In this document: positions 20,447 to 30,738 of the stretch, in pieces
Position numbering within the stretch: the stretch's first letter is position 1
How the letters are laid out: each line of letters starts with the position of its first letter
From: Amaurobius ferox
Taxonomy: Eukaryota; Arthropoda; Arachnida; Araneae; Amaurobiidae
Assembly (NCBI GenBank): GCA_951213105.1
Contig: OX578145.1
Location: 116,949,239 to 117,013,238, forward strand
Direction of reading: 5' to 3'
DNA: 64,000 bases
Notes under the pieces: model-generated
What the model was told of the DNA's origin: nothing
Databases searched by the model: none
Seen by the model: the letters and a program-made list of their open reading frames with translations, nothing else
Made by a program: the position numbers and the translations under genes

Positions 20447-23069
20447 AATATAGTTCCACACAAGTTCAAGGTGTATATCTGTAAAATTGTTCACATATGA
20501 TAACCAAAGTCACTTTGACCGTCAATTGGATATTTGTTGGGATCAGGGACTTACGCATATGGTCCCTAATAATATCACTTTGTCCCCTTGTAGTTATGGT
20601 GGAAAGTGTAAAATATCTTTCCTTTGGAAAAAAAAAACACTGATATCACTGCACACTTGGAAACCGCTGAAATGTAAATCGCTCCACTGCTGGAACTCGT
20701 TGCAGAACTGGATCGCTGTCTAACTGGAATTCGCTGAACTGTAAGGCGATGAACTGCTGGAACTCGCTGAAGGATTGGACCGCTGTCTAACTGGAATTCG
20801 CTGAACTGTAAGGCGCTGAACTGCTGGAGTCGCTGACCAAATGATAATCTTTGTGCACCAGGAATCGTTGAGCACTCGGAATCGCTGATCAACAGGAATT
20901 GCTGACCATTTGAGAATCGTTAGGCAACCGGATCTGTACGCTGTCTCATGTTTTGTTTAGGACAATCAATACATATACATTACACTCAAGCTTATTAAAA
21001 TACTCTCTTCTCTTAAAACTCCCTTAAGTATCATTTTTTTATAAATTCAATTTCTATAATTTTAATTTGTCACCCGGCACACGAAACATTACAAAAAAAA
21101 ACTCTCTTTTTTTTTTCTTCAAACTCCTTTTAAATTTGTTAACACTCTCAAAAATTGCCCCATTGAAATTTCTACACTTTATCTACTTTAAATCCTTCCA
21201 TATACTATATACATTTTTTACTTAAATTTGCTACTCTCTTCAAACTTAAATTTTTCAAATTCCTACTATTTATTTATTTTACATTTCTCTACCTTATGTA
21301 TATATATATATATATATATTTTTTTTTTTACATTATATACACTTCTTATCTAACATCCAATCCATCATGTGTTCTGAACCGGACATGCCATAAATATAAC
21401 TCATGTACATATTTATAATAAAATACTTAAACAATTACACTATCCTCTCAAATACTATCAAAATAAGATTTATATAGGTTCAAAAATTTCCGCACAATAC
21501 TTTAAAATTTTCCTACAAACTGAGATGACAGAAAAAAAAAACCCATGTAATCATTTAATTACCATCCTACTTAAATTCTTATAACTCCCCTGCGATTCTA
21601 TATTACACTATCCATCATTATACATTTTCTTTCACATATCCCCTGATTTAATCCAAATCTTATACTTGGATACGGAATTTCCCGAATTCCTTACATTATT
21701 CACTTTCCCACTTAATGAAAACATACTTAAAAATTTTTTGTAAATCTTATCACTCACTGAAATTCTCTCAATGCCTACAAAATTACGAATTTTCTCTCAA
21801 AAACCACCTAACTCAATTCAAATCCCATACTTGAATACCAAAATGTACATTTTCTTTTCTTATATCCCCTGTAATTGAATGCAAAGTCTCCTGAATTAAT
21901 TCATTTCTCCTTTTGTGTAACATATATTCTAGCATCTAAATTCCCTGTTCAAACAGAAAAATCTAGTCCCCAGAGAAAATCAAGTAGTGGTATACAAGGT
22001 CAACATGTCCTTCTGCCATTGTGTCATTTTCCCTGGAAAGCGGTCCCCTTTCTGGCCTGCGGCTAATACGGGCATTTCTTCGTGTAACTTCCCATGGCCA
22101 ATTAGCTGTACAAATTTTTGAAGATGTCGTTTTGGCAAAATGATACAAATTTTCTCGTCTACGTTTCCGCCATGTTGTGTAAAGTGTTTAGGACGACGGG
22201 ATGTGCGCGTAGCAGTGTGTGTGATTGTCTGTGTTTCGCGACTCCTATGGATTACGCAAGGATTCATTTACCCCACGGATTAATTAAAATGCGGTTAGTG
22301 TCCTTTTGTTCTACCATTGTATTTTATTATTATATCATGTTTATTCCCGCGTTCTAGCGTTACCTTCGAAAGTTCGTCTCTCTCAAAAATTTTATATGTG
22401 CGACCCATTCAAAATATATGTAGAAACGCTTTTTTTTTTCAAATGCTTTTTATTTAATCTACAATTCGCGTATGTTTATTAAAATTATCTATTCATTTTA
22501 AATTATAATTTGTGTATAATTTTCATTACCATTATCTTTTTTCTTTGAACTGCCATTATGATTTTTAATTAAAATTCTCTATCCATTTTAAACTCTAATT
22601 TTAATTTTTAATTACCCATTATTTAGTTATTTGAATTACGATTTTTATTTTTAATTATGAATTATTTATTTATTTAAACTAGAAAAAAAATTTGTTTTTC
22701 TTTTTTTTTTTTTTTTATATTTACCAATTATCTAATTATTTTAAACTATAATTCTATAACTCCTATTTCCTCACGCGTATTCATCCAACAATGGTTGATC
22801 AGTCCGCTAATTACATGAAGAGCGCGTGGAGAAAGTTTACCTTTGTTTTAAAATTTCACTGTTCTTTGAAAAGAGTTTTTTTTTTTTTTTTAGAAATTCA
22901 AAATATCCCTTTATTTACAATCCAATATTTATTTAAAATTTGCGTTCCATCTTTCGCGTTGCATTTTGTGAATGGCGATTTTTCTTTGTTACTAACATTC
23001 TCAAAATTTTGAATCACGGTTTGTCCGCGTTCTTACCTATGTTTAAACTTCTTTCGTGTTTTAATTGAA
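20103..23069 (-). other. Long non-coding 3' region of the Gypsy element
   Basis: About 3 kb between the pol stop and the polypurine tract. This is where an env gene would lie in a retrovirus-like element. No frame with signal peptide, fusion or membrane motifs is visible. Contents: a T-run of about 33 bases at 20410-20442, a CGCTGA minisatellite at 20640-20930, a (TA)n tract near 21300, and very A/T-rich homopolymer-laden DNA to 23069. It may be a captured non-coding segment or the remains of a lost gene. Confidence 0.6.
20640..20930. repeat. CGCTGA minisatellite inside the Gypsy 3' region
   Basis: Short units of about 15-22 bp built on GGAA(T)TCGCTGA and AACTGCTGGA. A higher-order 67-bp repeat carries GCTGTCTAACTGGAATTCGC at 20715 and 20782. 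Degenerates rightward into GGAATCGTTGAG and GGAATTGCTGACC. Confidence 0.8.
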
Positions 23070-26000
23070 TCAATTTAAATTTAAATTCTTTAAAGATCTC
23101 AAATCATATCTGTGTTTCGGCCTAACCGGTGTTGGAAGAAGTACTGTGCGTGAACAATTTGTACTGCTTATATCGTCCCCTTGTGAATTTCCCGCTGATT
23201 CATCTTTCCCCTGAACGTTTTCCATCTGTATACATCCCCCATCCACTTGTGTTGGTCCCTCTTGCGCATCTCGTTCTATTTCTCCCGCCTTTTCATTCGT
23301 GTTTGCTTCAATTCGTGTACCGTCCCCCTGTTCTGAAAGTTCCAAATTCTCGTGTGTTTCTAGCGTGCTATGTCTGCCTGATTCCCCCCCTGCTGAAAGA
23401 ATGTTTGCGTTCGGAGAGTCTTTTGGAGGGATGATTGCATTCTCTCGTGCGCTCTGAGTTGTTTCGTTTTGTACTTGTGCGGTAACTGGTTTCGCGGATC
23501 CAAGAGTAAGAGTGTTTTCGTGCGTATGGTGTGGTTTCGCGTTGTGTGCACTGGTTTGACAAGACTCTCTGTACTGTCCGTTTGCTATTTCCTCTTCCAA
23601 CATGATAAACGGAATATTCTCATTTTGACCGTGGTCTTTCTTTAGTTCCGGTTTCGGTTCAGAGTTTTGTGCGTTTTTAGGAGTGGGGAGAAGAGGTGAC
23701 TTGTATTTGTTTATGTAGGGCATTTTTAGATGTGGCTTGCGGTCGGGAAGAGTCCTTAATCTATTTATGTGGGCTTTTATGATTTTAGAATTTGGTTTGT
23801 CACACAGTTTTATTTCATATATAAATCTATTTATTCTATTAATTACTCGATAAGGTCCCGTGTGGTTCCCCTTTTTATACCGATTATTATTGTTTTCCAT
23901 GAACACCCTTGACCCGATTTCCAAATCCCTGAATTTAGCTCTTTGGAGTTGTTGACTTTCTTGGCGTTCTTTCGCGAGAATTAAATTTTTATTTGCCTCC
24001 TTAAATGCGTTATTCATCACTGTTATTTTTTTTGATATATAATCCTGATATGTTGTTTCTGTATTATTTTCTGTTACATTAGTTTCAAAAAAAGTTGGAA
24101 GGTCTCTTCCAAAAAAAAGAAAGTTTGGTGTTTCTTTGGTGCTTGAATGTACCGTCGCGTTGTACACAGCTACGTGGCATTGTACTGCAGTATCCCAGTA
24201 TGGCGAATTCTCCGCTAATGTCGCTAAGGTGTGTTTCAATTGTTTGTTAGTAACCTCCACTATACCGTTAACCCATGGCGAACGTACCGATGCTATTCTG
24301 GCAACTATTCCGAGTTTCTCTGTCATAATTTGATGTATATTAGATGTAAATTGAGAGCCTGCGTCCGATAACACTGTCTTAGGACATCCCCAATTCATAA
24401 AGTAATTTAAGAGTCTATCAGCAACCGTAGTGGCCGTTATATCCGGGATAGGAAACATTTGTATATGTTTGGAGAAGTGGTCTACCACCGATAACACATA
24501 TTTATTATTTGAAGTGCTAGTTTGAAACGGTCCGCAAATGTCTGTCGACAAAATTTGCACGGGCCCATCAGGTATAGGATTTCTTCCCAGGGGAACGGGC
24601 TGATTTTTTCCCTTTTTCTTTCTACACTGTTCGCAAGATGTAATAAAATTTTGTGTGTCACTGTACATACCCGTCCAAAAATATCTGTCCGATAAAAGTT
24701 TATAAGTTTTATCGATCCCTGCATGTGTTACATGTGTAATCGCTAAAATTTCTTTCTGTAAATTTCTGGGTATAACTATAGTTTTGTTCAAATTGTCTCT
24801 CCAAGGTCTGTCCTTCCAGTTTCCTACGTGCATTAATAAATTAGTTTCCTCGTCAATATATAATGTGTCATAATGTTTACCCTCTTTAAAATTCCGGTTT
24901 TGTAAATTTTCTCTGATTATTTTTAATTTTGGATCTTTAATTTGTTCCTCTAAAATTCTATCTAATGCCGGGATTTCTGTTATTGTGTTTATCTGTGCAA
25001 TATAGACACTATCCTCATTCACATATCCATTTCTTTTCACCGTGTTTTCTCCCTTAATTTGTTCTATCAGGTTAATTTCTCCCCTTGGATTCTCAATGTT
25101 TTGTTTTCCCTCATTCTGCTCTGTTTGTTTATTTTCAAAATCATCTCTACTTAAAAAATCCGCTAATAAATTATCTTTACCCGGGACGTGAATAAATTCA
25201 TAATCATATTCAGATATCTCTAAAAGCCACCTCTGTAATACGCTGGGTGGGTTTTGTATTTTTAAATGCTGTCCCAAAGGTAAATGGTCAGAAAGCACAA
25301 AAAACTTTCGTCCGAAAAGAAAATTCCTAAAAAATTTCATTCCCTGATGCATAGCAAGTAATTCAATTTTCATGGCCGGGTATTTTTGCTCCTGTATCGA
25401 TAATTTCCTGCTAAAATATGCAATCGGTTTTAAAATTCCCTCTCTGTATTGTAAAAGAGCGCCTCCTATGGACTGAATGCTGCCATCGATATTCAGATAA
25501 AAGTCTTTGTCAAAATCTGGCTGTATAAGTAATGGTTTCTTGAAAAAACATTCTTGGAGTTCCTGGAATGCCTCCTCACATTTATTATCCCATTTAAATT
25601 TATTATCCTTTCTTGTTAAGTCTGATAAAACCGCGGTTAATTGAGCATAATTTTTTATTGAATTTCTGTAAAAATTACAAATGCCTAAAAATCTTTTTAA
25701 TTTTCTTAATGTTTTTGGTACTGGAAAAGAAGTGATTTTGTTTATATTTTCATCTGTTGGTGTAATGCCTTTTTGACTAATTTCAAATCCTAAATATGCT
25801 ACTTTTTCTACAAAAAATTTACATTTGCTGGGTGTCAGAGTTAGGTTGTATTTTCTTAATTTATCGAATACTAATTTTAATTTATGTATTAATTCTGAAT
25901 AAGAGTTAGCCGGGATTATTATGTCGTCGATGTAAGCTTGTATGTTTTCCTCTCTTAAGTCCGCTAAAATGGTGTCCATAACCTGTTGAAAAATTGGAGC

Positions 26001-27512
26001 GGAGCTTACATGTCCAAAAACGAGTCTTTCAAATTGGTAGTTGCCATAGGGCGTTGTAAAAGCAAATAATTCTTTTGTGTCTTCAGGTAAAACCAATTGG
26101 TTGAATGCACTATGAAAATCCAGTTTCGAATAGTATCTATGTCCGGCTAATTTAGTTATAATTTCATTTACACGGGGAATTTTGTAAGGAAAAAGAGTGG
26201 ATATGTTATTAATTAATCTCAGATCTAAACATAAACGGTACTCTCCACTTGTTTTACGCACTAAAATCATCGGCGATGCAAAATTTGATTTTGTTCTGGC
26301 AATTATCCCTGCTTCTTCTAACTCTTTTAATTGATTTTTTGCGGTATCCTGCAGTGCGTACGGAACGTCGTATGGCCTGGAACGTATTGCGTGGTCATGT
26401 GCAAGCTTTATCACCGGTTTTACGATGTCCGTCGCTCCTAAAGTTTTTAATGATTTTGAAAAAACGTCCGAATATTGCATTACAAATTTGAGGAAATCTT
26501 GTTTAATGTTTGGGTCCATGTGGTCAGTATTAAAATCTTCTGTTTTCAAATCTTTTTTTCTTTCTTCAATTATCTCCGGTTTAGCCTGTATTAAATTTAT
26601 CATCTCTTCGTATTTATGTGTCCGTTCACTAATTTCTGGTTCTTTAATGTCCTGTTGTTGTATCGTAAAATCTGTCGTAATGTTTCCTAAAGCCATGTTT
26701 TTATTTAATGTAATTGTCGCATTCGTGTTATTCTGAACTTCAATTTTAATTTTGTTCTCATTCATGTGGTGTATTCCATAATTCATTACAATGTATGATT
26801 TTTCTTTGGGTTCGAACAAAACCTCTGTTCCATTTTCTAGACTTTCCTCACTATATACTACAACATTCTCCCTCGAATTCGGTTTGATTTCTACTTTTCT
26901 TAAAATTTTGGCTAGATTCGGTCTTTCCTGTATTATCTCATTTATTTGTCTATCAATTTGCCTATCAGAATTTAAAATTATTTCTATGTCGCCCATCTTC
27001 AGAATGTTCTTTTGTGTATTCAAAATGGCTTGATTTTTCTGTAAAAAGTCAAAACCCAATACTCCCTTAAATTTTTGTGTAAATCTTGCTGTTGTGACAA
27101 AAAAAATATGTTTGAACTGTTTTCCCTGAATTTTAAATGGAATTTCCACAGTCTTTATATATTCAATACTATGTCCTGTTAAAGTTGATATTGTAACACT
27201 CCTTGACACATATTTAATTTTGACATTATCTTTAATTTTATTGAACAATTCTAATGATAATACACTAACGCTCGCTCCAGAGTCTATCATGAGTTCGCTT
27301 TGTATATTTTTAAATTGAGCTATTATTGTTGGCAATTCTGTTTTTTCAATTTGTTCTCCTACAGATGCAATCGTTTCCTCATGTTTTTCAGTACTTTCAT
27401 CGTTATGTATCTCCAATTTCTTATTTTCTGTTTGTACAGGAATTTCAATTTTTCTCGGGAACTTTACCCTGTAATTTTTCTCTCTTTGTAAGTTATTATT
27501 TAAAGCTCCCAC
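23070..27512 (-). CDS. pol: Gypsy Pol polyprotein: protease, RT, RNase H, integrase
   Basis: An open frame of about 1480 codons. Order and approximate residues: retropepsin LMIDSGAS (Asp 77); RT with ASPMILVRK, LCLDLRLIN and YIDDIIIP (near 527); RNase H starting LNIDGSIQSIGG (about 670); integrase zinc domain HVTHAGIDK...SCEQC (about 927-965); integrase core with STDICGPF, VLSDAGSQFTS and WVNGIVEV giving the D, D and E (about 990, 1048, 1085); and a GPYRVINRI module (about 1222). A polar Glu/Asn-rich tail of ~250 residues follows. No canonical ATG starts it. The frame enters from the gag end at a TTTAAAC slip site, so translation as a Gag-Pol fusion by -1 frameshifting is expected. The domain order is the normal Gypsy order. 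Confidence 0.95.
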   Translation of the reverse strand: MGALNNNLQREKNYRVKFPRKIEIPVQTENKKLEIHNDESTEKHEETIASVGEQIEKTELPTIIAQFKNIQSELMIDSGASVSVLSLELFNKIKDNVKIKYVSRSVTISTLTGHSIEYIKTVEIPFKIQGKQFKHIFFVTTARFTQKFKGVLGFDFLQKNQAILNTQKNILKMGDIEIILNSDRQIDRQINEIIQERPNLAKILRKVEIKPNSRENVVVYSEESLENGTEVLFEPKEKSYIVMNYGIHHMNENKIKIEVQNNTNATITLNKNMALGNITTDFTIQQQDIKEPEISERTHKYEEMINLIQAKPEIIEERKKDLKTEDFNTDHMDPNIKQDFLKFVMQYSDVFSKSLKTLGATDIVKPVIKLAHDHAIRSRPYDVPYALQDTAKNQLKELEEAGIIARTKSNFASPMILVRKTSGEYRLCLDLRLINNISTLFPYKIPRVNEIITKLAGHRYYSKLDFHSAFNQLVLPEDTKELFAFTTPYGNYQFERLVFGHVSSAPIFQQVMDTILADLREENIQAYIDDIIIPANSYSELIHKLKLVFDKLRKYNLTLTPSKCKFFVEKVAYLGFEISQKGITPTDENINKITSFPVPKTLRKLKRFLGICNFYRNSIKNYAQLTAVLSDLTRKDNKFKWDNKCEEAFQELQECFFKKPLLIQPDFDKDFYLNIDGSIQSIGGALLQYREGILKPIAYFSRKLSIQEQKYPAMKIELLAMHQGMKFFRNFLFGRKFFVLSDHLPLGQHLKIQNPPSVLQRWLLEISEYDYEFIHVPGKDNLLADFLSRDDFENKQTEQNEGKQNIENPRGEINLIEQIKGENTVKRNGYVNEDSVYIAQINTITEIPALDRILEEQIKDPKLKIIRENLQNRNFKEGKHYDTLYIDEETNLLMHVGNWKDRPWRDNLNKTIVIPRNLQKEILAITHVTHAGIDKTYKLLSDRYFWTGMYSDTQNFITSCEQCRKKKGKNQPVPLGRNPIPDGPVQILSTDICGPFQTSTSNNKYVLSVVDHFSKHIQMFPIPDITATTVADRLLNYFMNWGCPKTVLSDAGSQFTSNIHQIMTEKLGIVARIASVRSPWVNGIVEVTNKQLKHTLATLAENSPYWDTAVQCHVAVYNATVHSSTKETPNFLFFGRDLPTFFETNVTENNTETTYQDYISKKITVMNNAFKEANKNLILAKERQESQQLQRAKFRDLEIGSRVFMENNNNRYKKGNHTGPYRVINRINRFIYEIKLCDKPNSKIIKAHINRLRTLPDRKPHLKMPYINKYKSPLLPTPKNAQNSEPKPELKKDHGQNENIPFIMLEEEIANGQYRESCQTSAHNAKPHHTHENTLTLGSAKPVTAQVQNETTQSARENAIIPPKDSPNANILSAGGESGRHSTLETHENLELSEQGDGTRIEANTNEKAGEIERDAQEGPTQVDGGCIQMENVQGKDESAGNSQGDDISSTNCSRTVLLPTPVRPKHRYDLRSLKNLNLN

Positions 27513-27514
27513 AA

Positions 27515-28684
27515 TTAGTTTAAATTATCTCTTCTATTAGGGAAATTTCTGTATTCAAATCTTGTATTCATCTCTCTCCCATTGTTTCTTTGCCCGCCCG
27601 ATTCTCTGATTCTGTTTTGGTTTGACTCGTCCCTATTATATCGTTGTTCCCTAGAAAATCTACTTTGTGGAGGGGGTGCTGCATAGTAATTTCTGCTCTG
27701 TTGATAGTTTCCAAAGGCGTGGTTTGGCCTATAATCGTATGTGTCCGGCTGGGAGGAGTAAGTTCTGTGGTCATCATACGGCTGGGTTTGAAATGAGTGG
27801 GGAGGAGACTGTATTTGATTATGCCACTGTGTCCTCGCGTTGTTTATGTTTTGACTCTGTGTTTGTTTAAAATGATCAGCTTTGTATATTCGGCATTCTC
27901 TCATGAAATGTCCCTGTTTATTACAGTAGTGGCATGTTACGAGTTTTTTTGTTTGTGTCGTGGGAATTTGTACTTTTTCTTGGATTTTTAATGTGTTTAT
28001 TTCTTGGGTAATTGAATTTAAAATATGTGCGTTAAATTCCTGTTGCTCTTTGCGGAGCGTCTCAATTTCTTGTCTATATGTAGCACTATTTACATTTGCC
28101 GTTATCGCAGCTAAATTTGCCTGTTCCAAGTTTGTGGCTATTTTTACAGCTTCATCAAAATTTTGTGCATTAGTTTTTATTATTTCTTTCTGGAATTCAG
28201 GTGTTACCGCCTCTAAGAATTTACTTAACCTTAATTTATCCATAATCTGTTGTGTCGCTTCACTGTGCTCTGTGTCGCCAATATAATTTAAAGTTAGTGT
28301 TGTTATTCTGTGTGCTAGCTGCTTAATCGTTTCTCCCTGTGTCTGTTTTGCGGTCGTGAAAAGGATCTGATTTGTTGTAATGTTCGGTTTTTCTGTAAAG
28401 AACTCTAATAACCTATCCCTAAATTTTTCGAAAGATGTTTCCCTTCTTAATTCTTGTGACCCTATATAAAATTTTCTTGCATTCCCTCTTAACCGCGATT
28501 TCACAATTGCTAACTTTTCCTCCTCTGACCAATCCCCCAAGCTGCTTAAAGATTTGATCTGGTCAAAAAAAATTTCTACATCATTCTCTATGCCATTGCA
28601 TTCCCCTAATAGGTGTATAAGTCCTGGTAACCTGCCCCTCGTTGCTGGATGATTTTCTCCGCTTTCCGTCATTCTAAATTTCAC
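27515..28684 (-). CDS. gag: Gypsy Gag polyprotein
   Basis: 389 codons from the ATG at 28684. The helical capsid-like region covers roughly residues 30-200 (for example EDIEIFFDQI-like text near 37 and RLRGNARKFYIGS near 67). One CCHC zinc knuckle, CHYCNKQGHFMREC, lies near residues 251-264. A Gln/Tyr/Arg/Asn-rich nucleic-acid-binding tail follows. The stop codon directly follows the slippery heptamer. It forms the virus-like particle that packages the element's RNA. The frame is intact. Confidence 0.92.
   Translation of the reverse strand: MKFRMTESGENHPATRGRLPGLIHLLGECNGIENDVEIFFDQIKSLSSLGDWSEEEKLAIVKSRLRGNARKFYIGSQELRRETSFEKFRDRLLEFFTEKPNITTNQILFTTAKQTQGETIKQLAHRITTLTLNYIGDTEHSEATQQIMDKLRLSKFLEAVTPEFQKEIIKTNAQNFDEAVKIATNLEQANLAAITANVNSATYRQEIETLRKEQQEFNAHILNSITQEINTLKIQEKVQIPTTQTKKLVTCHYCNKQGHFMRECRIYKADHFKQTQSQNINNARTQWHNQIQSPPHSFQTQPYDDHRTYSSQPDTYDYRPNHAFGNYQQSRNYYAAPPPQSRFSREQRYNRDESNQNRIRESGGQRNNGREMNTRFEYRNFPNRRDNLN
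27518..27524 (-). promoter_or_regulatory. Candidate -1 ribosomal frameshift site T-TTA-AAC
   Basis: On the minus strand the last gag codons are AAT-TTA-AAC-TAA. The heptamer TTTAAAC is in the correct phase (X XXY YYZ). Shifting back one base enters the pol frame with no intervening stop. TTTAAAC is among the most efficient known -1 slip sequences. A downstream RNA structure was not evaluated. Confidence 0.85.
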
Positions 28685-29160
28685 TTTCTCGCAAAAATTC
28701 TATATCTAAAATTATCTCCTGTTTTTACACCTCAAAATGTTCCCCCAAAATATTTAAATACAATATCACATAAATTCAAAAACATAATTCTAATCATTTC
28801 ACTATCTACGCATGCAAATACTTCAATCCTCATAATTAACTCCTCAAATATTACACAAATATTTATACAATTCAAAAATTTCTTAAAAGCTTCAAGTTCC
28901 CTAATAATTATATTTTCACATACAATATGGCATATCTCATTAAGAACACATAATGATTCACTATTTGCTTGCTTCTCATACTGTGAAATAAATTTTCTTA
29001 AATTTACTTATATTTATTTTAATTTTAAATTTCTTTCTTTAATTTAATCCTTATTTTACACAAAAAAAATTTTTATTCAATATTTTCATTTTTCATTAAT
29101 TCCAAATATTTTTATTCTCTTCATTAAAATTTAAATTCTGGCATATAACAGGTCTAAAAC
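28685..29160 (-). other. 5' leader of the Gypsy element
   Basis: AT-rich untranslated leader between the primer-binding region and the gag start. A 132-codon plus-strand frame (28649-29047) overlaps it but is low-complexity and has no motif. Confidence 0.6.
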
Positions 29161-29336
29161 AGCAAAGTCGCCAGAAGGGTGAAATAATTTTGAATCCAGG
29201 TTTGATTGGTCATGATCACCAATATGATAAGGGTGCAATAATTTTGAGTCCAGGTTCGAAACTGGTTTAAACGGCACCAAAATGATATGTGAGCAATAAT
29301 TTTGAGTCCAGATTCGACTGGTCACGGGCGCCAAAA
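29161..29336 (-). repeat. Reiterated primer-binding-site modules next to the 5' LTR
   Basis: Reading the minus strand from the LTR end, TTTTGGCGCCCGTGACC is the first PBS (TGG at 29333). About 54 bases on is TTTTGGTGCCGTTTAAACC (TGG at 29279). Next is TTGGTGATCATGACC (TGG at 29221), and finally CTGGCGACTTTGC (TGG at 29173). The first two upstream copies are each preceded by a copy of the LTR tip (plus-strand TGATATGTGAG at 29283, a variant at 29225) and share an AATAATTTTGAGTCCAG spacer. Only the module adjoining the LTR should prime. Confidence 0.75.
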
Positions 29337-30290
29337 TGATATGTGAGTCGTCACACGCCAGGTATTGGCGCTATATAGACCGATCTCGTAAAGTGGAGTA
29401 AATAAAGAAATACATAATACCAGTAATTAAAATGAAGAGGCTTAATTTTAAACAATAACAAAGAATTTATTTCATTAAGACAAACCTTATTTAATAACTA
29501 TTAACATCTGGTAAATTTCATATACCAACATCTTTAGTGTAGTACATTAAGACAATCAAATCTCCTCATTCTATGATCATAATATGAGCATTACAATTAT
29601 TAACCTATTAATGTGCATTAACTCACTATTCTTACTAGCCTACGTCTTAATGGCCCAGGTTAACCTTATTTAGGAGGGTCAGAGAGATAATAATAATCAA
29701 AGTGCAAAAATATGTGTAGAATTGTCCTACCTCGATCATCTTTGCCGATGTCGGACTTTATGACCGCGCGCTCCGGCTCTGTCCCGTGGGCTCGCTCTCT
29801 CCGAGATCCGTCGCTCTTGCGACCTCTTCTTTTCACTCACAAAATTCAAGTCCTCGATTTCCTAAACTTAAAGTCCAAAGTTGCTCTCTGTCTCTACCCC
29901 CTTAACAAGGCGCCCCTGTCCATAATTGGCTAAGTAAATTAAGGGCTACGCCCTTCAGGCTATATTATTGGTCAAGGCCCCCCCTGAAATATGAGATATG
30001 CCGTCTCCAGTTTTAAAATCGTTGAAAGTTCTCACGAGAATTTTCCCAAGGTTCAAGTGATATTAATTGACTCTGGGGTCAAGAAGTTCAACCCCTTCCG
30101 TTTGTTGTAACACCTAACGCTGACATGAACTTGAGAAGCACCCTCTCTTTTCGAAATGAATGTCCGGTGCAGCTGCGTTCGAGGGAATGTTACAAAAATT
30201 GCCTCACTTCATGAGGGACCGTCTTCTTAGGTCCACTTCCTTTTTCAAAAGAGCAATGTTATATTGGGAATTGAAAATTACAATATAACA
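29337..30290 (-). repeat. 5' LTR of the Gypsy element
   Basis: 954 bp, identical by eye to 19127-20080. It carries the element's promoter by family knowledge; I did not pick a specific TATA box. Followed at 30291 by the ATTTC target duplication. Confidence 0.95.
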
Positions 30291-30295
30291 ATTTC

Positions 30296-30490
30296 CTATC
30301 ATTTCACTTTTCGAACGTTTTGGTGTGAAACACGCCTCTAGAGAACGTTATCGAAAAATTCGATTTTTTCAGGGGGTTTAATCAAACGAACAAGCCGTGT
30401 ACCAAATTGCAAGTCTCTATCTATTCGGGAAGAGTCTAAAAAACGTGACAGACAGACGGACACTTGGCAATTAGTATATTAGTATATACT
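30296..30490. repeat. Tail of composite repeat copy 1
   Basis: Continuation of the array split by the Gypsy insertion. Ends with GTGACAGACAGACGGACAC and TTGGCAATTAGTATATTAG. The same tail follows copy 2 at 49307-49380. Confidence 0.85.
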
Positions 30491-30500
30491 AGCCGAATAC

Positions 30501-30577
30501 CCGTTGAAAATCAACGGTCTCCCAATAAGCAACCAGGGGCGGCGGCAGCGTAGGCCGGAGTAGGCTGTAGCCTACTC
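30501..30577. repeat. Two small palindromes at the start of the hAT fragment
   Basis: CCGTTGA-AAA-TCAACGG at 30501-30517 lies in an ACTAGC...ATACCCGTT head motif. GAGTAGGCT-GT-AGCCTACTC at 30558-30577 lies just inside the putative hAT terminus. Confidence 0.7.
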
Positions 30578-30676
30578 GGACTTTTTGGGTATTAGTACTC
30601 AATTATTCCACAAATGCGTCACAAAATCCCCAAAATTGTGTTATAATAATCTATCACTAAAAATCGTGAATTAATT

Positions 30677-30738
30677 AAAAAAACTTTAATTAGAATTCCC
30701 ATTTCGGTAGAAATGGGAATTCTAATTACAGTTTTTTT
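30677..30738. repeat. Near-perfect 28-bp-arm inverted repeat
   Basis: Arms around AATTAGAATTCCCATTTC and its complement are separated by GGTA, with one mismatch near the outer end. It could extrude as a cruciform or form an RNA hairpin. Confidence 0.9.

Larger units (their letters stand above)
19127..30290 (-). mobile_element. Young, apparently complete Ty3/Gypsy LTR retrotransposon (11.2 kb)
   Basis: LTRs of 954 bp at both ends appear identical by eye. On the minus strand they begin TGTTATATTG and end CACATATCA (TG...CA). A 5-bp target duplication ATTTC flanks the element (19122-19126 and 30291-30295). Order on the minus strand: 5' LTR, reiterated primer-binding sites, gag, pol by -1 frameshift, ~3-kb non-coding 3' region, polypurine tract, 3' LTR. 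No env-like frame was found. Identical LTRs plus open gag and pol indicate recent insertion and possible activity. It sits in a composite tandem repeat. Confidence 0.95.

Noticed and set aside
20103..23069. Possible env gene downstream of pol
   Set aside because: No long frame with signal peptide, membrane or fusion-like features on the sense strand.
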